A stretch of 64,000 bases of DNA from Jutongia hominis (GTDB taxonomy: Bacteria; Bacillota; Clostridia; Lachnospirales; Lachnospiraceae): positions 62,001 to 126,000 of the forward strand of contig NZ_JACRSW010000031.1 of assembly GCF_014384965.1 (NCBI RefSeq), written 5' to 3'. The position numbers were made by a program, and so were the translations under genes. Below, in pieces: positions 54,638 through 62,110 of the stretch. The notes beneath the pieces were generated by a model. That model had not been told where the DNA came from, ran no database searches, and saw only the letters and a list, made by a program, of their open reading frames with translations. Positions within the stretch are counted from its first letter, which is position 1; each line of letters begins with the position of its first letter.

Positions 54638-55024
54638 AATCTTCTTTCCCCTGAAGGCCGAATACCTTCTTTATTCCTTTCTTTTATCAAGATAATTTAA
54701 TACGATTTTCTTATTTTTAAACAGAGTAAAAACTTTTCCAATTACGGAATGCTTTATCATACGAAAAATACCTATAGATACTATATCACCTTAGGCACTA
54801 TTTTTCATTGTAAACATTCCCTATTTTAATGTCAACTATCAAAAATATGACTGCCGGCTGCTTCCACTATCCGTTACAGGATACTTTTTGTGATTTTCTT
54901 TATTACTATACGATAAGATCACCCAAAAATCATGGATTTTATTTGTTTCCATACCCATTTTATGATAAACTATTTTAGAAATATTTTATGCACAGATCAC
55001 ATTTGTGCAGGAACGGAGTAAAAC
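54638..55024. promoter_or_regulatory. Divergent control region between gntR and the O-antigen ligase-like gene
   Basis: This 387-base gap has no gene. A minus-strand promoter TTGACA-17-TACAAT lies at 54807-54835, and a plus-strand promoter TTGTTT-17-TAAACT at 54943-54971. Just downstream of the minus start site is a palindrome TATAG-ATA-CTATA (54773-54785), a possible regulator site. A hairpin GCACA...TGTGC lies in the plus leader shortly before the ligase ribosome site. Operator assignment is inference. Confidence 0.65.
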
Positions 55025-56836
55025 ATGGCAAAAGAAAAAAATACAAAAAACACGGCAGAGCCAAAATTTCCTTTGATCTATCTGGTACCACTGATCGCGG
55101 TTCTTGCTATCATTCCTTTGATCGTTCATATGTACAAATATGACACAGGTCTTACGAAATACGCATCCTTTCAGGGACCGTCAACAACTTATGACTTTTT
55201 TTTACACTCTAAGATGACATGGCTTTTGTTTATATTAGCATTATGCATCTTTATCCTTGCTTATATGATCTTTGCAGCCGAAATTCCGGCAGTCTGGAAC
55301 AAACAGCTGCTTCCATTAGTGATCTATTGCGCTTTGACTTTTATCTCTGCTTTGGCATCCACTGATATCGGATATTCTTTTTCCGGCATCTACGAACAGT
55401 TTGAATCGGTCTGGATTCTGATGGGATATGGTATTCTGGTTTATTATGCCTTTTATGTGATCAGTTCCGAAGCCGCCCTGAAACGCTTAATGCCATGGTT
55501 TGTAGGTGGTATTGTTGTAATGGGTGTGATTGGAATTTTACAGGCCTTATCCCACGATCTGTATTCTTATCGATGGTTCCAGAAGCTTTTTATCGTTCCT
55601 TCTAATGCAACGCAAAACTTTAAATTCAAATTTAATTTTGAACCGGGACGTGTCTATCTGTCTTTATATAATCCAAACTATGTTGGTTTCTATGTTGCAT
55701 TGGTAGTGCCTGTCCTTTTAGCCCTTCTCTTACATACAAAGAAGATCCTTTTTAAGATCGGATACGGCTTGTTAGCATTAGTCATGCTCTTTTGCCTTTT
55801 TGCATCACAGTCAAGAGCAGGTATTGTCGCATTGATCATTTCCTGCTTTATCATGTTACTCTGTATGCGACGTGTCTTTTTGAAAAACTGGCTTGTTACC
55901 ACGATCACGATCGGATTGGTTGCTGTTGTTTTCATTGGAGTCAATGTAATGAATCATGGTATTTTAATTGACCGTATGAAATCCATGTTCTCAACCTCAG
56001 CAGAAACCCATCCTCTCGAATCGATCCTGACCGGAGAAGATGTTACGGTAACATATAACAAGCAGACACTTCATATTACAACGACAACGGATGATGATGA
56101 AAATACGACATTCACCTTAAAGGATTCTTCCAATAAAAATGTCGCATATAGCGAAAAAGAAGATTCTATTGTTATAACCGATACACGTTTTCCATTTACT
56201 CTTACAGCGATCAACGAGCAGAAGTTCAAGGGATTTGGTGTAAAAATAGATGATAAAACATGGTATTTTTCTAACCGGTTAAAACAGGGGGACAGCCGGT
56301 ATTATGCAAAAGGAGCCGGTTCTTCTCTCGTACTTTTGACAAACCATGAAAAGAGCCTGAAATTTTTAGAAGAGCATTATCACTTTGCTAATATGCGTGG
56401 TTATATCTGGGCAAGAACCCTGCCGCTTTTGAAAAAATACTTTTTCCTCGGCTCCGGTCCCGATACTTTTACGATTGCATTCCCAAATGACGATTTCGTC
56501 GGTTTGTATAATTCAGGTCATGACCAGGAAATTATCAGCCGTCCTCATTGTATGTATTTACAAATTGCCGTACAGACCGGTGTTCCTTCTTTGATCGCCT
56601 TTTTAATATTCTTTGGCTGGTATATTATAAGCAGCTTACGCCTTTACTGGAAACAGTCATATGAAAGTTATATGTCTAAGATTGGTGTCGGAATCTTAGC
56701 AAGTGTGATCGGCTATCTGATCCTCGCTCTGACAAACGATTCCTGCATAGCCGTATCGCCTATTTTCTGGGTATTGACCGGTATCGGGCTTGCAATCAAC
56801 CGTCAGTTAAAGAAAGCATCAGTGCATGCATCGTAA
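55025..56836 (+). CDS. O-antigen ligase-like (Wzy_C) membrane protein
   Basis: The 603-residue protein has about ten membrane helices, with the Wzy_C core in SLYNPNYVGFYVALVVPVLL and FASQSRAGIVALII. The catalytic-type arginine and loop residues are in ANMRGYIWARTLPLL and FFLGSGPDTF. A soluble insert of about 110 residues (about 325-435, beta-rich, with many Thr/Asp) lies in the large outside loop before the NMRGYIW segment. The family ligates or polymerises lipid-linked glycans on the outer membrane face. It is monocistronic or paired with the CgeB-like gene downstream. Confidence 0.88.
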   Translation: MAKEKNTKNTAEPKFPLIYLVPLIAVLAIIPLIVHMYKYDTGLTKYASFQGPSTTYDFFLHSKMTWLLFILALCIFILAYMIFAAEIPAVWNKQLLPLVIYCALTFISALASTDIGYSFSGIYEQFESVWILMGYGILVYYAFYVISSEAALKRLMPWFVGGIVVMGVIGILQALSHDLYSYRWFQKLFIVPSNATQNFKFKFNFEPGRVYLSLYNPNYVGFYVALVVPVLLALLLHTKKILFKIGYGLLALVMLFCLFASQSRAGIVALIISCFIMLLCMRRVFLKNWLVTTITIGLVAVVFIGVNVMNHGILIDRMKSMFSTSAETHPLESILTGEDVTVTYNKQTLHITTTTDDDENTTFTLKDSSNKNVAYSEKEDSIVITDTRFPFTLTAINEQKFKGFGVKIDDKTWYFSNRLKQGDSRYYAKGAGSSLVLLTNHEKSLKFLEEHYHFANMRGYIWARTLPLLKKYFFLGSGPDTFTIAFPNDDFVGLYNSGHDQEIISRPHCMYLQIAVQTGVPSLIAFLIFFGWYIISSLRLYWKQSYESYMSKIGVGILASVIGYLILALTNDSCIAVSPIFWVLTGIGLAINRQLKKASVHAS

Positions 56837-56924
56837 AAGCAATGAAATCTGTTATTTTCAAAACTGAAATAAAAATAACGAGGATTGAAAAAATTCACCA
56901 AAAAGATTTCCAATTTTTAAAACA

Positions 56925-56947
56925 AGGGGCAGCAAAAAGCTGCCCCT
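56925..56947 (+). terminator. Stem-loop after the O-antigen ligase-like gene
   Basis: AGGGGCAGC / GCTGCCCCT (9 bp, 5-nt loop) lies 88 bases beyond the stop. No T-run follows on the plus strand, so termination may be partial and the next gene may be reached. Confidence 0.6.
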
Positions 56948-57014
56948 AATACTATAAAGATGATTAAGAAAATCAGGAGAATAGAGTGATAAACGCTCAG
57001 AAACGAGGATTATT

Positions 57015-58241
57015 ATGCATACTAAATTAAAAATTTTATTTCCCGACTGGAAAAACTTCGGTGTAGACGATATCAAAGATGCTTTTGAAAAAATGGGACA
57101 TGAAGTAATCATTTATAAAACGGAACCAAAAAACTACCGTATTGATCCTCGTTTTAAGTCCGAATTAAAAAAATATATTCGTGCCAACGAAATTACTTTG
57201 ATGTTCACATCCAATTATTTCCCGGTTGTAGCTGATGCCTGCCATGAAGTGAATATTCCTTATATTTCCTGTTGCTATGACAGTCCTTTGGTACTGACAT
57301 TTTCAAAAACGGTCTTTTATCCCACGAATTTTATTTTCATTTTTGATTCGAAAATGGTAGCAGACTTACAAAATCTTGGTGTAAAACAGGTCTTTTATAT
57401 GCCTATGGCAGTCAACCCCGACCGCCTGAACAAATTACACACAACATCGGAACAGAGAAAGCTGATCGATGCCGATATTTCTTTTGTCGGATCATTATAT
57501 TCCGAAAAACATACGCTTTATGACCGCATGACCGATCTGGATGACTATACAAAAGGATATATAGATGGTGTCATGAAAGCACAGGAACAGATTTATGGTA
57601 TATCTATCGTAGAAGATGCTCTGACTCCTGAGATCATTGATGCAATGTACAAAAAAATGCCGATCAATATTCATGAAGATGACTTAGAAACGAAATCTTA
57701 TGTCTATGCAAACTATTTTATCAATCGTAAGATCACACAGACAGAACGCCCTATTCTGTTAAAAGAAATCAGCGAAGCCCTTCCTCAGATGGAAGCACAG
57801 GTTGGACGTAAACTCAAACCACTAAAACTTTATACGCATAATCCGACACCATTTCTTCCTAAGGTTGAGAATATGGGAACCATCCATTATATGAAAGAAA
57901 TGCCTCTTGTCTTCCGTCATAGTAAGATCAATCTTAATATCACATTGCGAAGCATTATCAATGGTATTCCGCTTCGTGCAATAGATATTATGGGTGCTGG
58001 CGGCTTTCTTTTGACAAACTACCAGAACGATTTCCAATATCATTTTGAAGATGGAAAGGATTATGTCAGCTTTTACAGCAAAGAAGATATGTTAAATAAG
58101 ATTGCCTATTATCTGGAACATGAAGACGAAAGAAAACAGATTGCACACAATGGTCAAGAAAAAGTATGTAAAAAACATACTTATGATATTCATTTAAAAG
58201 AAATGCTGGATCTGGTATTTGATCATACTGATCCGTTTTGA
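57015..58241 (+). CDS. CgeB/DUF3880-type glycosyltransferase
   Basis: The 408-residue GT-B-like protein starts LKILFPDWKNFGVDDIKDAF, has an N-terminal DUF3880-like domain (about 5-190, with YISCCYDSPLVL and YMPMAVNPDRL) and a C-terminal Glyco_trans_1_2 domain (about 285-405, with SKINLNITLRSIINGIPLRA and IMGAGGFLLTNYQNDF). Such enzymes transfer sugars to surface glycans or spore/flagellar components. ACGAGG with a short spacer precedes the ATG. Acceptor unknown. It is the last plus-strand gene of the glycan block. Confidence 0.85.
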   Translation: MHTKLKILFPDWKNFGVDDIKDAFEKMGHEVIIYKTEPKNYRIDPRFKSELKKYIRANEITLMFTSNYFPVVADACHEVNIPYISCCYDSPLVLTFSKTVFYPTNFIFIFDSKMVADLQNLGVKQVFYMPMAVNPDRLNKLHTTSEQRKLIDADISFVGSLYSEKHTLYDRMTDLDDYTKGYIDGVMKAQEQIYGISIVEDALTPEIIDAMYKKMPINIHEDDLETKSYVYANYFINRKITQTERPILLKEISEALPQMEAQVGRKLKPLKLYTHNPTPFLPKVENMGTIHYMKEMPLVFRHSKINLNITLRSIINGIPLRAIDIMGAGGFLLTNYQNDFQYHFEDGKDYVSFYSKEDMLNKIAYYLEHEDERKQIAHNGQEKVCKKHTYDIHLKEMLDLVFDHTDPF

Positions 58242-58297
58242 TGAAATATGTCTTTTACGAAAAACAAGAAATGTTCGTGCAACATAATATTATAATC

Positions 58298-58396
58298 AAA
58301 AGAGCAAAATCAACTTTAACAAAATGAACTACTCAAAATCATTAGATGATCGGTCTGATTTTGAACAGTAATTCAAGATGTTGATCTTGCTCTTTT
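58298..58396 (+). terminator. Nested inverted repeats after the CgeB-like gene
   Basis: Outer arms AAAAGAGCAAAATCAA (58298-58312 region) and TTGATCTTGCTCTTTT (58381-58396) pair with one interruption and enclose an inner hairpin CAAAATCA / TGATTTTG. The plus-strand outer arm ends in TTTT. A terminator for the convergent genes is likely; the roughly 70-base span between the arms is unusually large. Confidence 0.55.
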
Positions 58397-58428
58397 ATAT
58401 TGATAAACCCTTTTTATGTAATGGAACA

Positions 58429-59448
58429 TTAGATGTCATCATAAGGATGTTCATAAATTACTCTTTCTACCAGTTCTCTGGATACATGTAATTTTTCTAC
58501 AATATCCTCTGTCTGATATCCAAGATCCGCAAGCATCTGGATACGTCCATCCAAAAAGCCTTCTTTACGTCCCAGTTCCATTCCCTGTTGAATCCCCTGT
58601 TGAATTCCCTGGCTGATTCCTTGACTGATTCCCTGACTGATTCCCTGATTCACCAATGCATCTGCTACCCTACACATAGTGACTTCACCTCCCTTTTTTT
58701 CAACTTCTTCTAAATATGCTATTCCAAGTTCCCGGTATCTCTTATCCTGTGTGAACGCACTCATAAATTCTAATACTTCTCTATAATGCTTTAATTTTCT
58801 TGTGCTGTCAAATGGATTTTTTCCTTGTCTTTTTCGTTTCAAAAAATATGCTATTTCTTTAAAATCACTTTTAAAACTTTCTATGATTTTGTCTGGAAGA
58901 TAGGCTATATCGAAAACCTTGATCTGATAATCCTGCACATATTGCTTCATTTTCTCATTCATAGTCACCAATTCATGGACACTCTTTGGCGCTGTCCATC
59001 TTTTTTCTGTCAAATTCAATACAATCGTAATCACCGGATAAACAGAAGCTGCTTTCTCCTTCATCTGTTTATGATAACCGGATGCATCATAGTGCATTAC
59101 CCGAATCGGCATTGTTTTGTCTATTACCGCCTGATTTTCTATCCCGAAATTTGCTATGACATAATTTGTCCCATCATTATATTTTTTAATAATATCTCTA
59201 TCCTGGAATCGGATTTCTCCATTTTCTGAATGGTAGACTGATTGTGTTGCATCATTTTGCAATCCTTTTTCTTGTAAATATTCTTTTTCAAATAAAAGAT
59301 GATTATAAATATCAACAAAAACATCTGCATATTCTTCTAATTGTTTTCCTGTCAGATCCTTTTTTCCCAATCGTGCTTCCTTTCTTTTCCTATGTAGCTC
59401 AAGTGTCTTTCCTATCGCAATACCAAGATTATATTGTGATAAGAGCAT
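58429..59448 (-). CDS. Rpn-family / PD-(D/E)XK-like protein with QGIS repeats
   Basis: The 339-residue protein belongs to the Rpn/transposase-like group common in Lachnospiraceae. Its clues are YADVFVDIYNHLLF, VIDKTMPIRVMHYDASGYHK, VITIVLNLTEKRWTAPKSVH and the C-terminal degenerate tail. Near residues 270-290 it has five short G-I-S/Q-Q units encoded by 12-base repeats, then LGYQTEDIVEKLHVSRELV, a helix-turn-helix-like segment. Nuclease residues are less obvious than in the 22-23 kb relative. No Shine-Dalgarno is seen before the ATG, although a good promoter lies 21 bases upstream. Confidence 0.78.
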   Translation of the reverse strand: MLLSQYNLGIAIGKTLELHRKRKEARLGKKDLTGKQLEEYADVFVDIYNHLLFEKEYLQEKGLQNDATQSVYHSENGEIRFQDRDIIKKYNDGTNYVIANFGIENQAVIDKTMPIRVMHYDASGYHKQMKEKAASVYPVITIVLNLTEKRWTAPKSVHELVTMNEKMKQYVQDYQIKVFDIAYLPDKIIESFKSDFKEIAYFLKRKRQGKNPFDSTRKLKHYREVLEFMSAFTQDKRYRELGIAYLEEVEKKGGEVTMCRVADALVNQGISQGISQGISQGIQQGIQQGMELGRKEGFLDGRIQMLADLGYQTEDIVEKLHVSRELVERVIYEHPYDDI

Positions 59449-59469
59449 ATTTTTATACTGTACTCATTT

Positions 59470-59498
59470 AGTATAATAATACTTCTTCCACATGTCTA
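59470..59498 (-). promoter_or_regulatory. Promoter of the second Rpn-family gene
   Basis: TAGACA, 17 nt, TATACT on the minus strand. The transcript would have a leader of only about 15 bases before the ATG, and no ribosome site. Confidence 0.6.
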
Positions 59499-59702
59499 TT
59501 GACATAACTACAAAAGAATATAACCTGAAACAGATAAATTAACCAATGATATACCAGTCTTTGTATATTTTCTTTTTGACGATTTGTATATTGTCATGCT
59601 ACAAATTTATGCAACCTGCTTAACTCTCTTTCATGTCATAATTTGCATCACAAGAAATTAACTTATCTTCCTGCTCCAACTCTTCATATCATATGTAAAT
59701 TC

Positions 59703-59731
59703 ATTATAAATGTCACATAACAACACGTCAA
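59703..59731 (-). promoter_or_regulatory. Strong promoter overlapping the IspD-like stop codon
   Basis: TTGACG, 17 nt, TATAAT on the minus strand; the -35 box covers the gene's stop. It points into about 240 bases (59450-59700) in which I see no convincing ORF. It may add transcription of the second Rpn gene or make a small RNA. Confidence 0.6.
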
Positions 59732-60450
59732 TGCTCTTGCTCTGTCTGTCTTGCTTTTGCCAGGGCATATCCTTCAAAGAGGAAAATATCTTCCTTCGTC
59801 GTGATTTTTATATTGGTCTGGTCACCATAAGACTGATAAATCACTTCTCCTAACGCATACATCAGACTCGTCACATGCGGTTCTGTCGTGTCAATTATGT
59901 TCTTCTGTTCTGCTCTGTCATAGATTTCTTTGATATATGACATCTGAAAACATTGCGGACTTGCAATCTGGATATATTGATCCCTATCCACCCATTTGCA
60001 GCTTGTCCGGTCCTCATCATTCGTTCCCATCAGCTGATAACACGGTGTACACGAAACAGACATTCTATGCTCTTTGCATACCTGTATTGCATCCTGTATG
60101 ATCCGCTTACTGGTAAATGGTGCTGCTCCATAATGGACCAACACCATATCCTCTAACGCTAACTTTTTTTCTAAAAAACGTACACCGTTTAATACGGATT
60201 TTTGGAAGGTCTCACCACCGGGTACGATCCATTCTACTTTGCTTAAATGATATTTTTCAATCATTTCTGTCAGATAAGAGATCCACTCTTTATGACAAAC
60301 GACTGCGATTGAATCCACTTCCTGCATATTCTGAAACAATTCTATCGTATAAGCAAGAATCGGTTTTTCCAAAACTTCTACAAACTGTTTTGGACGGTCG
60401 GCTCCGACACGTGAACCAACTCCGCCCGCTAAAATCATTGCTGTGATCAA
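59728..60450 (-). CDS. IspD-like nucleotidyltransferase with altered active-site motif
   Basis: The 240-residue protein has the CTP loop AMILAGGVGSRVGADRPKQF but reads LVHYGAAPFTS where the family has VHDA-RP. Both the metal-binding Asp and the Arg are replaced. The C-terminal NIKITTKEDIFLFEGY matches IspD/TarI. It overlaps the LicCA-like gene by 4 bases (ATGA) and is the last gene of that operon. It may use a different alditol or amino-alcohol substrate, or have lost activity; it is not likely to be the housekeeping IspD. Confidence 0.8.
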   Translation of the reverse strand: MITAMILAGGVGSRVGADRPKQFVEVLEKPILAYTIELFQNMQEVDSIAVVCHKEWISYLTEMIEKYHLSKVEWIVPGGETFQKSVLNGVRFLEKKLALEDMVLVHYGAAPFTSKRIIQDAIQVCKEHRMSVSCTPCYQLMGTNDEDRTSCKWVDRDQYIQIASPQCFQMSYIKEIYDRAEQKNIIDTTEPHVTSLMYALGEVIYQSYGDQTNIKITTKEDIFLFEGYALAKARQTEQEH

Positions 60451-62042
60451 TTCTGTTCTTCCTCCATCTTTTTATATTCTTCCAATGCTTTATCTGCATA
60501 CTTCACACAGGTTCGATATGCCGGCAGGAAAAAGAAGCCGTCATCATCCCCGACACTTCCCTTATATAATCCCCAGCAAAACCAGTAAAAACCGCATAAT
60601 ACAACATAAGCAAGTGCATGACAATATTCCTGTATGGTCAATGTTCTTTCATAATATAACCCAAAATATTCCCGGATCATATCTTCATTGCATTCTGTAC
60701 GGCAAAGAATACATGCAATATCATTCGCAGGATCATTCCATCCGGCATATTCCCAATCGATCAGATACAATTCACCGGATCTTTTCTTTAGAAAATTCGG
60801 TTCATATACATCATTATGACATAATACTTTTTCATTGTCTTCTTCTTTTACGATTGAATCCAATTTTTGTACCTTGACGATCAGATCATGAAATTCACGG
60901 ATCAGATCTCCTTTTACGCAGGATGCGATCTTCATTAATTTCATTCCTTCCGCAAAATCATCAAAAACTTTTCCCTCTTGGCTCTTAGAAGTCTTATGCA
61001 ATTTCCTTAAATATGCCATACTGCGTTTCAGGTCATCTTTATCCTTTTGAAAGTCGATCGCAACCGTATCTTCTATAAAATAAGATATCTTCCAGCCTGC
61101 TGCATCCATATAAATAATAGAAGAATCAATCCCGATATCTTTTGCAACCTTCTGTGCCAACAGCTCGGTTTTTCGATCTACCATATTACCGGCAGACGTT
61201 CCGGGATGGCGGTATACATATTTGGTATCATGCACATCAAAGGAAAAGGAAACGTTGGTCAATCCTGCCTGAATCACTTGTATGTCAACAATATCATTTG
61301 GTTCACATTTTAATACTTTAGTAATATTTCCTATGATCTCCGAATTGACATTTAATAAGAATTCAGAGTCAAACCTTCTTAAATCCTTGATACTGTCAAA
61401 TTCTAAGATCATTCCTGCATCATATTCTTTGATATATAAAGTCAGACTTTTTTGATGCTTTGCATAGAATTCTTCCCAGAACATGGATTTTACACCAAAA
61501 TCATCTATTTCTTTTTCCATTTTATCGCAAAAGATACGACTGAACCTCTGATTAAAATATGCATGACCAACCATTGCCATGCCATCACAACCACCAATCG
61601 AAAAGTCCGTGATCACATTTGCATCCGAATATTCGATTCCAAATTCCAAAAATTTTCCTTGCAATTTCATACATGCCCGGTAAGAAATATTTTGTTCATT
61701 TTTATCCAAAAACGGATTTTCTAAAAAGTAATGATCTCCACAGCAAATAAAAGTATCTTGGAGATAATTTCTTGCAACAAAAAGAGAATACAGATTCCCT
61801 TTTAAGGAAAATTGGTTGTTGACTAACAAAACCACACCATATTTTTCTTCTAAATAGAAGAATTTTTCTTTCATATAACCTACAACAACATAGATTTCAT
61901 AAATGCCGGCTTTATGTAGTTGTTCAATCTGCCTCTCGATCAGAATTTCTCCTTTCACACAAAATAATCCTTTTGGGCGTTCATAGGTAAAAGGGGCAAA
62001 ACTGCTTGATTTTCCTGCTGCCAGAATAATCGCATTTTTCAT
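60447..62042 (-). CDS. LicC-LicA-like fusion: nucleotidyltransferase plus choline/ethanolamine kinase
   Basis: Residues 1-about 235 form a sugar-phosphate/choline-phosphate nucleotidyltransferase domain: IILAAGKSSSFAPFTYERPK (normally G-x-R where SSF stands), then the acidic metal site in FICCGDHYFLENPF. Residues about 245-531 form a choline/aminoglycoside kinase-like domain with VLCHNDVYEPNFL (Brenner motif) and YLIDWEYAGWNDPANDIACI. One chain could thus phosphorylate choline (or a similar amino alcohol) and activate it to a CDP derivative. LicD at 29.1 kb would be the transferase. The start is taken at the only well-placed ATG, MKNAIILAAG. Confidence 0.87.
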   Translation of the reverse strand: MKNAIILAAGKSSSFAPFTYERPKGLFCVKGEILIERQIEQLHKAGIYEIYVVVGYMKEKFFYLEEKYGVVLLVNNQFSLKGNLYSLFVARNYLQDTFICCGDHYFLENPFLDKNEQNISYRACMKLQGKFLEFGIEYSDANVITDFSIGGCDGMAMVGHAYFNQRFSRIFCDKMEKEIDDFGVKSMFWEEFYAKHQKSLTLYIKEYDAGMILEFDSIKDLRRFDSEFLLNVNSEIIGNITKVLKCEPNDIVDIQVIQAGLTNVSFSFDVHDTKYVYRHPGTSAGNMVDRKTELLAQKVAKDIGIDSSIIYMDAAGWKISYFIEDTVAIDFQKDKDDLKRSMAYLRKLHKTSKSQEGKVFDDFAEGMKLMKIASCVKGDLIREFHDLIVKVQKLDSIVKEEDNEKVLCHNDVYEPNFLKKRSGELYLIDWEYAGWNDPANDIACILCRTECNEDMIREYFGLYYERTLTIQEYCHALAYVVLCGFYWFCWGLYKGSVGDDDGFFFLPAYRTCVKYADKALEEYKKMEEEQN

Positions 62043-62110
62043 ATCAACACAATCTCCTCTCCATGATTTTTCTATCTCATCTTTTGCTCAAAACCTGTTG
62101 CGTTCTGCTT

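Noticed and set aside
59450..59700. 29-codon open frame (MTIYKSSKRK start) before the second Rpn gene
   Set aside because: No ribosome site and no coding bias; too short to support.
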